A stretch of 64,000 nt of DNA from Streptomyces sp. NRRL F-4489 (lineage in GTDB: Bacteria > Actinomycetota > Actinomycetes > Streptomycetales > Streptomycetaceae). The notes under the pieces are model-generated. The model made no database searches and was not told the DNA's origin. It was given only the letters and a program-made list of their open reading frames with translations. Location of the stretch: the NCBI RefSeq assembly GCF_001509485.1, contig NZ_LLZI01000287.1, positions 1 through 64,000 on the forward strand, written 5' to 3'. Shown here piece by piece: positions 1 through 10,713 of this stretch. Every line of letters begins with the position of its first letter. The stretch's first letter is position 1. A program made the position numbers and the translations under genes.

Positions 1-3000
1 CGGCGGGGTTGGCGGGGGGTGTGGTGGTGAGGGTCTGGGTGGGGAAGCCGGTGGCGGGGGTGTAGCTGGTGGTCGTGGTGCGGCCGTCGGTGCGTTCGGT
101 GCGGGTGGGGGCGCTGTCGCCGATGGCGGTGACGGTGGCCGTGAGGTCGGTGGCCTTCAGCGGCCGGCCGTAGCCGTCGTAGGCGGTGCCGGATTCGAGG
201 TAGGTGGCGGTGGTGCCGTCGTGGCTCTTGAGCGTGGCGACGGCGGTGGGGTCGCCCTTGGCCGGCGCCGCGCCGTAGCCGCCGTTGTCGTAGGCGGTGC
301 GGACGTCGGAGATGACGTCCTTGGCGCGGTCGGGGCTGGTGCCGCATTCGGCGGCGACGGTCTCGACGCGCGCGGGGAGGGTGAGGATGTTCTTGTCGGT
401 GTTGGTGGCGTAGCTGGTGCGGGTGCACTGGTCGTCGTCGGTGGTGGCGTCGTCCCCGCGGTCGCTGACCTCGGTCACCCGGCCGGTGGCGGGGTCGTAG
501 GTGGACGCGGTGGTGGTGGTGCGCCACTTGGCGCCGGCGCCGTCGTCGAGGGAGGTGAAGGTGCGGCTGCTCGCGGTGCCGGTGAAGTTGGCGGTGACGG
601 TGCCCCAGTCGCGGACCTTCTTGGCCGTCTCGTGGTGCCAGGGGCGGCTGACGGTCTTGGCCAGCACCTTCCCGCCGGGCGCGGAGTAGGTGACGGTCTT
701 GTACGGGAAGCCGGCCGCGGAGGCGTCGTCGGTCAGCGGCTCGCCCTCGCCCTCGGGCAGGGTGACGCTGACAGACTTCGTACCGCCGCTCGCGGCCTTG
801 CGGTCGCCGTCCATACCGCGCAGGAAGTAGCTGTCCTCCTGCGTCTTCATGGTGTCGGCGGCGGTGCCCTGGCCGCCGGTCTGGACGCGGACCTGCCCGT
901 AGCCGCGCCACTGCGACCAGGTCTTGAACTTCTCCTTGGTCAGGCCGTCGTCATCGTCGTAGTGCCAGGCGGCGTCACCGAGGTAGGTGTAGCGGGTGAC
1001 CTGGTCCGGTGCGCCGCCGGTGCGGTCGGTGGTGGTGACGGAGGTGACCACGTACTTGTTGAACCACGACTGCTCCATGTCGTCGCTGGAGCTGCCGCCG
1101 ATGAACTGCGGGAAGCAGCGGGTGGTGTTGGTCTCCGGCGTGGGGAGACCGGCGAACGAGCAGGCGGGCGCGGAGTAGTTGACGCTGGTCTGGCCGCCGT
1201 ACTCGTCGGCGATGTCGGACAGGCGGTCCTTGACGTACGGGGCGTAGCCGTCGCCGGTCTTGTCCAGGCGGTTGGCGAGCTGGGTGTACGCGAAGGTGGT
1301 CTTCGGGAGGGTGATCGGGGTGGTGGCGGTGCGGCCGGTGTGCTGGATGGATTCCAGTTCCAGCTGGTAGTCGACGTCGGCCTTGCCCCAGCGGTGGGTC
1401 AGCGCCCAGGAGTCGACGGGGGTGAGCGCATCGCCCTTGAGGACCTCGGTCGACACGCCGGTCAGGCGCTTGCGGGTCCAGAAGGTGGGTGAGAAGCGGC
1501 CCTGGTCGCAGGCGGTGCCGGCCTTGCAGTTGAGGTCCCAGGGCGTGTCGTACCAGTAGAAGCTCTTGCTGTCGATGGTGTCTGCGGCGCAGGTCACGCC
1601 GGTTTCGGGCAGGCAGCGTTCGGCGCTGGTGAAGGAGACCTGGGCCAGCGGCTTGCCGGTGTAGAGGTCGCCGGCGGCGCGGCCGTATTCGATGCGCTTG
1701 AGGGCGCCGCCGCGGGTGTAGGGGGTGCCGCTGTCCTTGTCGAGGTCGCGGCCGTAGGTGTTGGTCTCCTTGTCGTAGTAGTAGGCGATGGCGTTGCCGT
1801 GCGGGTCGACGACGTAGTCGAGGTTCCAGCGCCATGCCTGCTGGCACCAGGAGTCCTTGAACGCGGACTTGTTGCACGGCTCACCGCTGTTGTTGCCGAA
1901 GACCGGGGCGGTCCAGGCGGAGTCGGTGGTCTCCTTGCCGGCGGCCCAGCCGGGCAACTTGTGGTAGCCGAAGTAGAAGCGCGTACCGGAGGGGTCGGTC
2001 AGCTCCCAGTACTCGTTGTCGTTGTCCCCGTTGTCGCGGTCGGCGGACGTCAGGCGCTTGATCCGGGTGCCGTCGTCGGTCTGGAGCTTCCACTGGTCCT
2101 TGCCGGCGGGAACGAGTTCGCCGGCGCTGCCGTTGAAGGAGAGGAAGGCGTTGTCGTACGCCCAGCACAGGTCGCCGGGCTTGTTGCCGTCGGCGTGCTT
2201 CTCGCCGTCCTCCGAGCAGGACTTGTAGCGGCGCTCGATGAAGCCCGGCCACAGGTCGAAGCCGTCGCCGGCCCAGGAACCCTGGTTGTTGGTGCCGCCG
2301 GTCCGCCCGTCGATGGCGCCCGACGAGTACGACAGGCCCACCTTCGGCTTCAGCCCGCCCGGGACGTCGGGGACCGGTATGTCGTAGGACCAGCTGAACG
2401 AGCCGGTGTTGAGGCTCGTACTCCAGGTGGCCGACGGGGACAGGCTGGTGGCCTTGTAGTCGCCCTTGACGCTCTTGTCGTCGGCGACCGCGGCGAGCAC
2501 GGTGGGTGCCTGGGCGCTCAGCGCGACCGAACGGGCCGTGAGGGTCTGCTTCTCGGTGTCGTTCTCCGCGGCCAGCGGGGTGGCCTTGCGGCAGGCGTCC
2601 TTCTCGGGGGTGGTCGCCGCGCAGGCGGGCAGGGCCACCAGGCGCAGGCGCGAGGCGTAGGAGCCGCCGTGGGCGCCGGCGAAGGTGCGGTAATCGACCG
2701 TCACGTCGACCGGGCCCGGGCGCGCCCCCGCCGGCTGAGCGCCTTTCTCCGGCGCGAGCGTGAGCAGGAGTCCGTCAACCCCGGCCCGGACAGCCTGCTT
2801 CTGCTCCAGGACGCGGACGGTGACCGACCTGGGGACGGCGGACGGGGCGGCGCCCTCTGCCTTGGGGGTCTTCCGGGTACGCGCGGGCCGCCCGACCTTG
2901 ACGGGAACGGCCCGCTCCCCCTCGGCCGTGGCCGCGATCCCAGGCGCCGCGGAAGCCGTACCGGAGCCGTCTCCGGTGAGGTCGAACGTCGCGGCGGCCG

Positions 3001-3253
3001 CTCCGGGCCAGGCGTGCGGCGGAGGAGTCCTGGGCGTGCGGGGCCCGTCGGGCAGTGTGCGCGGCTTGACGCGGATACCGCTGGTGCCGGCCACGGGCTT
3101 CCCGATGTCCGGGCCCTTCGGCGCGGCGGTAGCGGTCGCGGCCTGCGGCAGGGCCATGGCCGGAAGGAGCCCCGCGACCAGAGCCGCGGTGATCCCCACC
3201 GCGAGTCTCTGTCGGAGCCTTCCTCGTCCGGACAACCGGAGTCTGGCGTTCAT
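1..3253 (-). CDS. RHS/YD-repeat-type secreted giant protein, N-terminal part (truncated by window edge)
   Basis: An uninterrupted minus-strand frame runs from an ATG at 3253 off the left edge, giving at least 1,084 codons with no stop. The N-terminus has a charged start and a hydrophobic stretch ending near MALPQAA, as in a secretion signal. The middle carries the SYSSGAIDGR and GDGFDLWPGFIERRY segments typical of the SpvB-like N-terminal part of actinobacterial RHS proteins, then many Thr/Asp-rich stretches of the type that precede YD repeats. RHS proteins form large secreted shells, often with a C-terminal toxin; that end lies outside the window, so no toxin can be assigned. It follows the LamG gene by 121 bases on the same strand, and the pair is probably co-expressed. 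The ribosome binding site is only moderate. Confidence 0.85.
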   Translation of the reverse strand, partial: MNARLRLSGRGRLRQRLAVGITAALVAGLLPAMALPQAATATAAPKGPDIGKPVAGTSGIRVKPRTLPDGPRTPRTPPPHAWPGAAAATFDLTGDGSGTASAAPGIAATAEGERAVPVKVGRPARTRKTPKAEGAAPSAVPRSVTVRVLEQKQAVRAGVDGLLLTLAPEKGAQPAGARPGPVDVTVDYRTFAGAHGGSYASRLRLVALPACAATTPEKDACRKATPLAAENDTEKQTLTARSVALSAQAPTVLAAVADDKSVKGDYKATSLSPSATWSTSLNTGSFSWSYDIPVPDVPGGLKPKVGLSYSSGAIDGRTGGTNNQGSWAGDGFDLWPGFIERRYKSCSEDGEKHADGNKPGDLCWAYDNAFLSFNGSAGELVPAGKDQWKLQTDDGTRIKRLTSADRDNGDNDNEYWELTDPSGTRFYFGYHKLPGWAAGKETTDSAWTAPVFGNNSGEPCNKSAFKDSWCQQAWRWNLDYVVDPHGNAIAYYYDKETNTYGRDLDKDSGTPYTRGGALKRIEYGRAAGDLYTGKPLAQVSFTSAERCLPETGVTCAADTIDSKSFYWYDTPWDLNCKAGTACDQGRFSPTFWTRKRLTGVSTEVLKGDALTPVDSWALTHRWGKADVDYQLELESIQHTGRTATTPITLPKTTFAYTQLANRLDKTGDGYAPYVKDRLSDIADEYGGQTSVNYSAPACSFAGLPTPETNTTRCFPQFIGGSSSDDMEQSWFNKYVVTSVTTTDRTGGAPDQVTRYTYLGDAAWHYDDDDGLTKEKFKTWSQWRGYGQVRVQTGGQGTAADTMKTQEDSYFLRGMDGDRKAASGGTKSVSVTLPEGEGEPLTDDASAAGFPYKTVTYSAPGGKVLAKTVSRPWHHETAKKVRDWGTVTANFTGTASSRTFTSLDDGAGAKWRTTTTASTYDPATGRVTEVSDRGDDATTDDDQCTRTSYATNTDKNILTLPARVETVAAECGTSPDRAKDVISDVRTAYDNGGYGAAPAKGDPTAVATLKSHDGTTATYLESGTAYDGYGRPLKATDLTATVTAIGDSAPTRTERTDGRTTTTSYTPATGFPTQTLTTTPPANPA

Positions 3254-3374
3254 TTCGTCCCACCCCTTGCTGTGCGACCGCAGGCGCCCACCAGGCGGCC
3301 GCGGTGCTCAACCGAGTTCGAAGTTCGGATCGTTGGGCGCCGTGGGGCTGAGTTCTGCCCCGCGGCGCTTCCGG

Positions 3375-6300
3375 TCAGGTCGCGTCCGGCACGTCGGGCA
3401 CTGTGGTCGGCAGCTCGTTCCATTCACCGGCGAGGCGGGCGACCTGGTCGCCGCTGAGCGCGCCCTGGAAGGTCCAGACGTCGTCCAGGGCGCCGGCCCA
3501 GTACTGCTGGAAGAGGCCGTTGGCCTTCACGCGCCCCAAATGCAGGGCCTTCAGTGATTTGAAGGGCATGACGTTCTCGGCCCACGGCACCGCCTCCAGG
3601 CACTGGGGGTTGTCCGCCTGGCCGTCCCCGGTGCTGTCGAGACAGGTGGCTTCGCCGAGTTCCCCGTTGACGTAGAGACGCACTTGCCTGGCGAAGCCGT
3701 CGTATACGACGGCGATGTGGTTCCAGTCCGTAACGCCACTCATGGACTGGGCGTTTGCCGCTCCGTCTTCCGCCGTGTTGCCGCTGGTGTCCGATCGAGG
3801 CAGGGCCACCGCCCACGCCCCTTTACCGTTGGGGTACTTGGTGTTGGGTATGAAACCCATGCCGAAGCTGCTGGTGTTGGTCCCCTCGGCACTCACCGCG
3901 ACCATCGGCCGCGTAGGCACCGCCGCCGCCTGCACCCACGCCGACACCGTGAAACTGGCGCTGGTGTCGATGGGGACGGCGCTGGACGCGTAGTCCTGCT
4001 GGGCGCCGGTGAGGACCAGGCCGCCCTCGCCCATGAAGCCCGCGCCCGGCAGCTGCTTGGCGCCGGTGCCCAGGGTCATCGCCGGGCCGCCGGTGACGGA
4101 GTTGGCGCCGGGGGCGTCGGCCTGGTCGAACTGCCAGCGGCTGGTGAGCACCGGGCGCTGGCGGATGATCTGCTGGATCTCGCCCTCGGCGACCGGCCGG
4201 TCGAAGAGCCGGACGTCGTCGATCTGCCCGGAGACGTAGTCCAGGTAGGACCCGCGGTACAGCGCGCGGCCGATCTGCAGCGGCCCCTGCGCCTCCCAGA
4301 CCTCGGGCGCCGCGGCGGTGCCTTGCAGGACGCCGTTGACGTACAGGCTGACGGTGTGGTTGACGGTGTCGTGGACGGCGGCCAGATGGGTCCAGACACC
4401 GAGGTCGGCCTTCTGCTTGGAGACCACGCGCTGGATGCCGATTCCGCCTTCGGGGGCGTCCTGGGTCCCCAGGCGCACGCTCCAGACACCGGTCGCGTAC
4501 TCGTAGGAGAGGTAGAAGGCGCTGAGGAAGCTGCCGGACTGGGCGACGACGGTCTGGTTGTGGGTGGAGTCGTTGACGCGGGCCCAGGCGGTGATCGCGT
4601 AGGAGCGGTCGGTGGGCAGGTGGGGGGCGTCGGCCGAGGCGTAGCCGTCCTTGCCGTCCAGGGTCAGGGCCCGGCCCGCGACGCCCGCCCGGCCCGGCTC
4701 GGCGCCGCCGTGCAGGACGGCGGGCAGGACGTCGCCGTGGCCGGTGATCTGCTTGGCGCCGGCCTCCTCGTCGAGCGGGAAGACCGCGCGGGCGGGCCGG
4801 CCCGGGCCGCGCAGGCGCTGCTTGCCGTACAGCTGGGTGACCTCGGCGGCGCTCAGCGGCCGGTCGAAGATCTGCAGCTCGTCCACGGTGCCGGGGAAGA
4901 AGGCGCCCGGGACGCCGTTGTACGAGCCCGCGCCCAGCTGGAGGCCGCGCCGGGCGTTCCAGGCCGTCGCGTACGGGGTCTCCCCCGCGAGTTTGCCGTT
5001 GACGTAGAGCCGCAGGACCTTCGCGGCGCCGTCGTACATGCCCACCAGGTGCGCCCACTGGTTGGCGCTGACGCCACCCGGTTGGGGCGCCATGGCGCGG
5101 GCGATGGAGGCGTCGGGGCTGTCGGCGGTGTACTGGTTGAACACCCACCGCTGGAGGTCCGCGGAGTAGTACAGCTCGAAGCCGGGGCGGCTGTTGCCCG
5201 GCTGGGTCGCGATGATCGCCGGATGGGTGGGGACCTCGCTGGGCCGGACCCAGGCGGAGACCGCGAAGCTGCGGGAGGTGTCCACGACGGGGATGTCGGT
5301 GACCGCGTAGCCGTCCGTGCCGTTGAACGACAGCGCCGAGCCCACGACCCCCTCGGTGCCCGGCGTGGCGCCGCCGTGCAGGGTGGCGGTGCGGGCCGGG
5401 GTGGTGCCCTTGGCCTCGGCGGCACCGGCCGGGTCGTCGAACTGCCAGGTGGCGCGGCCGGGTTGGCCGGCCTTGACCCGGAACTGGTAGGTGCGGACCT
5501 CGCTGCCGTTGCCCGCGGCGTCGAATGCCTGGGCGGTGACGAAGTTGACGCCCGGCTTCTCCGGCAGGACGTTCACGGACTTGGCGGCGCCGCCGCTGGT
5601 GGCCACCTCGTCGCGGGCGGTCGGGTCGTTGTTGATGCCGTAGCGGTAGCGGGTGACGTCCGTGGACGCGGACTTCAGGGCGAAGCTGCCGTACTGGCCC
5701 ACGCCGTCGTACCAGGGGTCGTCGGGGTTCTCCGGGTCGGACGCGGGATAGGCGCCGGAGGAGATGGCGGGGGCGGCCGGGACGGAGGTGTCGTAGACGA
5801 AGTAGCAGCCTTGCGGATCCCCGGCGTACGACCACGGGGAGTACTGCGCGCCGTCGTAGACGCGCACGGCCCAGAAGACCGTCGTGTTCGCCGGGATACC
5901 GGTGGGGAGGGCGATGGAGAAGCCGGAGCCGGACTTCTTCGCCGTGGTCAGCGCGGGCGTCCACCGGGCGATCATGCCCTTGCCGTCGCCGGTGTCCCAG
6001 TTGGCCTGGAACTGCACCTGGACGTTGTCGCCGTCGGGGTCGGTGATGTTGTTGGCGTACAGCAGGCCGCGGGTGCGGATCCGCGCGGGCGAGGAGCCGG
6101 TGTGGCAGGTGCCGCCGTACTCCATCGTCAGCTGGGACGTCTTGACCTGCGGCGGCGGGCGGTTGTACGTCACCCGCAGGAACGCCTTGTCGGAGAAGCG
6201 CTTCCAGCCGTAGCGGTCGCTCTCGTCCCCGGCCCGCAGGCCGAAGGTGAGGCTCGGCCACTTGTTGTCCGCGGCCTCCTGGACGGCGGAGGTGATCTCG

Positions 6301-7726
6301 TACTCGGCGTCCTTGGCCGCGCAGCCCTCGTAGCCGTTGGCGAAACTGAGGGTGCGCAGGTGCTTCTGCCAGAAGCCGGCGGCGTTCTGCGAGTTCCAGG
6401 TGGTGGAGGCGTCGATGGGCTTGGTGCGCCACAGCTCGACCGGTCGGGCGCTGCAGGACGCGGACCAGGTGTTGCGGACGACGAACTCGGCCTTGAGGAC
6501 CGACTTTCCGGCGAACGCGGAGGTCGGGATCTGGTAGAAGAGCCGCTTGGTGTCGTTGGGGTTGCAGTAGGACCAGTTGCAGTAGCCCAGTCCGGAGTCC
6601 GGGTCGCCGTTGAACTTCCACTGCGGGGACGAGGCCCAGTACTTCGACGCCATCGTCCAGGCGGTCGCGCGCGGCGTGGACCACTGGGGGTCGATGAAGA
6701 CCGGGTAGACGGTGTCCTTGCCCTTGAGCACCTCGGCGTCCGGCTTGAGGACCACCTGGCCCTGGCCCGCCGGCACCTCCACCCCTACGGGCGCGAGCTT
6801 GCCGGACTCCCCCGCCGACGGCTCACCGGGGGCGGCGCCGTCACCCGGCGCGGAGTCGTCCGTCCCAGCGGCCTGCGCGGACGCCCGTGCCTGGGATGCC
6901 TGGGACGGCTGGGACGCCTTGGACGGCTGGGACTCCTTCACCGCGGGCGCGCCGGCCCCCGCCGGACTGGAATCCCACATCATCGGCGTGGGCGCCTCGA
7001 ACACCGCGGCGTCCGCCCCGTGCTCGACGGCCTCCAGCCCGCCCGCCGAGGTCTTCCTGACGTCCATCCCCTCGCTCGCCAGCTTCAGCTTCAGCTGCGC
7101 CAGCTCCGAACTCGCCGCCGCCTGCGCCGACTTGACGACCAGCAGCTGGGTGAAGCCGTCCGCCTGGGCGCCCAGCCGCAGATCGACGTCCGGCAGCACA
7201 TCGGGATAGGTCGCGACGGACCCGTCCATCACCGGCGCGGGCAGCTTCCCCGGCCACGACAGCGCCAGCTCACGTCCGGCCCGGCGCATCCGCACCAGAG
7301 GACCGTCCCCGCCACCCGAGAAGGCCAGCTGGACCGACGTGGCCTTCGGCGCCACCGTCCCGTCGTCCCGCTTGGCCAGATCCGTGTCGATGTCCTGCCA
7401 GCGGCCGCCGACCCGGGCTCGCACCGGGCGCAGGTACTGGCGTGCCTGGAGCTTCCCCTCGGCGGTGGCGACCACGTCCACCGACTCCCCGCGCAGGGAC
7501 GCCACTTCGACGTCCTTGCCGGTCCGCTTGGCCAGCTCCAGCGCGGCGTCCTCGGTGGGCGCCTGCGAGGCGTCCGCGCCCGCGGTCTTCACAGCGGGCT
7601 TCGCCGCCCCTGGGCGAGCGCGGCGGAAGCCGCCGGACCGGTCAGCAGACCGGCCGTCAACCAGCCCGCCGCCCCGGCCGCCAACCACCGGTACGCGCGT
7701 CTTCGACCCGCCGAGACAGACGGCAT
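3375..7726 (-). CDS. Secreted triple-LamG-domain giant protein with an apparent frameshift after the signal peptide
   Basis: The product is about 1,450 residues if one missing base is restored. The best start is the ATG at 7726, preceded by GGGGGAAGAAG. It opens a signal peptide (MPSVSAGRRRAYRWLAAG, then a hydrophobic core ending PAASAALAQ) that stops after 45 codons in its own frame. The mature protein (GAAKPAVKTAGADASQ onward) continues in the -1 frame; adding one G to the GGGG run (plus-strand 7607-7610) joins them cleanly as ALAQ-GAAKPAV. The mature part has a conserved N-terminal region, a Ser/Gln-rich linker, Fn3-like segments and three LamG/concanavalin-like domains, each with a GFN/DGKDGYA-type start and LYVNG motif. 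LamG domains bind glycans or proteins. The stop is TGA at 3377-3375. The break may be a sequencing error, a true mutation or slippage. Confidence 0.85.
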
Positions 7727-7838
7727 GTTCTTCTTCCCCCGCCCACAAAGATGAAAGTTTTCTGAAGAAGTTGCGCGTCCGGGAACGTACGGCACCGCCG
7801 GCCCGTCTGAATAGCCCTGGCAAACGCCACTCACATCG

Positions 7839-7854
7839 CGAAACCGACGTTTCG
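7839..7854. promoter_or_regulatory. Inverted repeat upstream of the LamG gene
   Basis: CGAAAC-CGAC-GTTTCG is a perfect palindrome with 6-base arms and a 4-base spacer, about 110 bases upstream of the LamG start and 155 bases upstream of the divergent transporter. It resembles a dimeric regulator site. The regulator is unknown, and the rest of the 283-base gap (7727-8009) shows no clear promoter. Confidence 0.35.
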
Positions 7855-8009
7855 GATCGTGGAGGCAGGGTGATCCGCATCACTGCCGCGAAGGTTGTAC
7901 GCGTTCCAGCCGAACTCGCGCGGTGATCGCGCCATTGAGCCGCGCCCCCTTCGGTGTCTCACGGAGCGGGACAGCGGATCCCGGGCATTGACTGGTCACT
8001 GCAACGGCC

Positions 8010-9350
8010 ATGAGAGTGCCGGTCGTGCACAGTGACGTGAGAGCAGGGAAGCCGGCGGGTGTGGCCGCCGAGGGGGCGGCGCGGGGGGAGAGTCTGCGGC
8101 GGGTGGCCGTGGCCTCGTTCATCGGGACCGCCATTGAGTTCTATGACTTCTATATCTATGGGACCGCGGCGGCGCTGGTGTTGAACCAGGCGTTCTTCCC
8201 GACCCTCGACCCGGTCAACGCCACCCTCGCGTCGTTCTCCACGTACGCGGTGGCGTTCGCGGCCCGGCCGCTCGGGTCGGTGGTGTTCGGGCACTTCGGC
8301 GACCGGGTCGGGCGCAAGTCGGTGCTGGTCGCGTCGCTGCTGATGATGGGGCTGTCGACGGCGTTCGTGGGGCTGCTGCCCGGGTACGGGACGCTGGGCG
8401 TGTGGGCGCCGCTGCTGCTGATCCTGCTGCGCTTCCTCCAGGGCATCGGGCTGGGCGGCGAGTGGGGCGGCGCGGCGCTGCTGGCCGTCGAGCACGCGCC
8501 GCGCGGCCGGCGGGGGATGTACGCGGCGTTCCCGCAACTGGGGCCGTCCGTGGGGTTCTTCGCGGCGACCGGGGTGTTCTGGCTGCTGTCCGACGTGATG
8601 AGCGACGCCGCGTTCCGCTCGTGGGGCTGGCGGGTGCCGTTCCTGCTGTCGTTCCTGCTGGTCGGGGTGGGGCTGTTCGTCCGGCTGAAGATCAGCGAGA
8701 CGCCGGTCTTCGCGAAGGTGCTGGACGCCCAGGAGGCCAGCAAGGTCCCGGCGGTGGACGTCTTCCGGCGCCACCCGCGGGAACTGCTGCTGGGCGCCGG
8801 CGGCATGGTCATCGCGTACGGCCTCTTCTACACCGCGACCACGTACTGCCTGTCGTACGCCACCGGCACCCTGGGGGTGTCGCGGACGACGATGCTGGGG
8901 CTGTCGCTGGTGGCCTGCCTGTTCCTGGCGGCGGGCACCTGGCTGGCGGCGACCCGTTCGGACGGCCTGGGGCGGCGGAAGCTGGTGCTGGGCGGTGCCG
9001 GGCTCGCGGTGGTGTGGGGCCTGGCGCTCTTCCCGCTGCTGGACACCCGGCAGCCGGTGCTGATCGCACTCGGCGTGGGCGGCGCGCTGTTCTGCATGGG
9101 CCTGGTCTACGGGCCGATGGGCGCGTATCTGCCGGAGCTGTTCGGGACGACGGTGCGCTACTCGGGCGCCTCGCTCGCCTACAACCTCGGCGGGGTGCTG
9201 GGCGGGGCGGTGGCGCCGCTGGTCGCCACCCGGCTGCAGGCGGCGTTCGGTTCGGCGTCGGTGGGGTGGTACGTGAGCGCGATGGCGGTGGTGTCGCTGG
9301 TGTGCGTACTGGCGCTGCCGGAGACGCGGGAGCGGGAGTTGGCGGGGTGA
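8010..9350 (+). CDS. MFS transporter, metabolite:H+ symporter (MHS)-like
   Basis: The 446-residue protein has about 12 hydrophobic segments. The N-terminal half contains the family hallmarks ASFIGTAIEFYDFYIYG and GHFGDRVGRKSVL (the loop 2-3 motif of MFS carriers), plus RFLQGIGLGGEWGGA. These match the MHS group (ProP, ShiA, KgtP relatives), which imports organic acids, betaines or aromatic acids with protons. The substrate cannot be read from the sequence. The ATG at 8010 has no good ribosome binding site, so a downstream GTG is possible. The LysR gene is convergent, ending 92 bases downstream. Confidence 0.9.
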   Translation: MRVPVVHSDVRAGKPAGVAAEGAARGESLRRVAVASFIGTAIEFYDFYIYGTAAALVLNQAFFPTLDPVNATLASFSTYAVAFAARPLGSVVFGHFGDRVGRKSVLVASLLMMGLSTAFVGLLPGYGTLGVWAPLLLILLRFLQGIGLGGEWGGAALLAVEHAPRGRRGMYAAFPQLGPSVGFFAATGVFWLLSDVMSDAAFRSWGWRVPFLLSFLLVGVGLFVRLKISETPVFAKVLDAQEASKVPAVDVFRRHPRELLLGAGGMVIAYGLFYTATTYCLSYATGTLGVSRTTMLGLSLVACLFLAAGTWLAATRSDGLGRRKLVLGGAGLAVVWGLALFPLLDTRQPVLIALGVGGALFCMGLVYGPMGAYLPELFGTTVRYSGASLAYNLGGVLGGAVAPLVATRLQAAFGSASVGWYVSAMAVVSLVCVLALPETRERELAG

Positions 9351-9441
9351 GGGAGATGGCCCCCGTCCTGCGGTCGGCAGACCGGAGGGCGGGGCCCTCG
9401 TTCGCCCGGCCGACCGGGCGGCGGGCTGACGACCGCGCCGC

Positions 9442-10485
9442 CTACGGCCGGAGCCACCACCGTTCGCTCTCCCAGGAGAGGGCTTCCCAGAGGCGGTTGA
9501 GGGGGTGCTGGGGGCCGTAGGAGTCCCGTTCGCCGCGGCGGGTGAAGACGCCGACCAGGACCTCGGTGCGGGGGCCGACGTCCCCGGTGATCTCCAGGGT
9601 GCGCAGGCCGCCGGCCTCCGGGAGGCGGCCGTCCGCCGCCGCCTCGCCCAGGCCGCGGGTGACCAGCATCGCGCCGCTGACCACGCCCGAGCGGAGCAGT
9701 TCGAAGCCGTAGTGGGCGGCCTCTATCTCGGCGGCGACGGTCAGCTTCTGGCGGTAGTCGCTGCCGTACCAGGCGGTCAGGAAGCGGTCGATGAGGCTGC
9801 CGCCGGTGGAGACCACCAGCGGCAGCCGCGGCAGGTCCCGGGCGTGGAACGGGCCGCCGGGCAGCCGCTCCGGCGGCAGGTTGGTGAGCAGGGACAACCC
9901 GCTGCGCCGCCACTCCATGACCTCGTAGGGGGCGAGCAGGGCGGCCTCCTCGCCCTCGGTGACCACCACGCTGCCGCAGACCAGGTCGAGTTCTTTGGAG
10001 CGGAGCTTGGTGAACAGGTCGCGGGTGCGGACGTGGGTGACCTTCAGGTCGACGCCCTCGCGGTCGAAGTCCTCGCTGACGTACTCCACGGCGTCCAGGA
10101 GGAAGCCGAGGGTGTAGCGGGTGGTGCCGACGGAGAGGGTGCGGCCGAGGCGGCGGCGGGCGTCGTGGACGCCCTCGGACCAGTCGCCGAGGGTGCGGCG
10201 GGCCAGTTCGACGACGGCCTCGCCGGTGGCGGTGAACAGGGCGTCGCGGCCGCGGCCCTGCTTGAGGACCAACTCCTCGCCGCACAGCGCGGCGAAGGTG
10301 CGGTTCATGGTGTCGAGCTGCTTCTGGACGCTGGACTGCTCGCGGCCCAGGCGGCGGGCCGCGGCCAGCGCGGTGCCGGCCTCGTGGACCGTGATCAGCG
10401 TGCGCAGCTGGTCCATCGTGGTGTCGAGCAGCTCGGCCGGATACGGCTGCGGATTCTGCTTCGCCTGCGGACCTGACACGGCCAT
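9442..10485 (-). CDS. LysR-family transcriptional regulator
   Basis: The 347-residue protein has a winged helix-turn-helix at about residues 24-85 (MDQLRTLITVHEAG, then AARRLGREQSSVQKQLDTMN), followed by a periplasmic-binding-like effector domain from about residue 110 (TLSVGTTRYTLGFLLDAVEY). The order and length are typical of LysR proteins. The start at 10485 has a GGGG-type ribosome binding site; an internal ATG at residue 24 is the alternative. It is convergent with the MHS-like transporter, so it may control it, although LysR targets are more often divergent. No gene is divergent from it here, since the next gene upstream reads the same way. Confidence 0.88.
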   Translation of the reverse strand: MAVSGPQAKQNPQPYPAELLDTTMDQLRTLITVHEAGTALAAARRLGREQSSVQKQLDTMNRTFAALCGEELVLKQGRGRDALFTATGEAVVELARRTLGDWSEGVHDARRRLGRTLSVGTTRYTLGFLLDAVEYVSEDFDREGVDLKVTHVRTRDLFTKLRSKELDLVCGSVVVTEGEEAALLAPYEVMEWRRSGLSLLTNLPPERLPGGPFHARDLPRLPLVVSTGGSLIDRFLTAWYGSDYRQKLTVAAEIEAAHYGFELLRSGVVSGAMLVTRGLGEAAADGRLPEAGGLRTLEITGDVGPRTEVLVGVFTRRGERDSYGPQHPLNRLWEALSWESERWWLRP

Positions 10486-10600
10486 CTGCCCCTACTCGCT
10501 GACCCTTCCCCCGGTTTCAGGAGTGAGCAGCATAGCCCGTCCCCGTATTCCCGGCCGGAGTCCGATCGTTGGGGAAGTCGATACGGGGGCGGGCGGCGAC

Positions 10601-10630
10601 GGGCCCCGGGGTGGTGATACCCCGGGGCCC
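10601..10630. terminator. Hairpin terminator downstream of the acylase gene
   Basis: A perfect hairpin with 12-base arms (GGGCCCCGGGGT and its complement) and a 6-base loop lies 84 bases beyond the acylase stop and before the LysR gene. No T tract follows, as is usual in high-GC actinobacteria. Confidence 0.6.
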
Positions 10631-10713
10631 GGTGCGGCCCGCGGCCGTCGGTGATGCGGGCCGCCGTCAGCAGCGGGCCGGTCCCCCGTCAGCGGCGATC
10701 CGGTCCCCCGCCG

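Noticed and set aside
221..1492. Plus-strand open frame opposite the RHS gene
   Set aside because: Low-complexity Gly/Val sequence; the minus-strand frame reads a clear RHS protein throughout.
3684..7754. A plus-strand open frame of more than 1,300 codons opposite the LamG gene
   Set aside because: It is the antisense of a well-supported LamG protein; its translation is Gly/Arg/Val-rich without domains, as expected from high-GC third positions.
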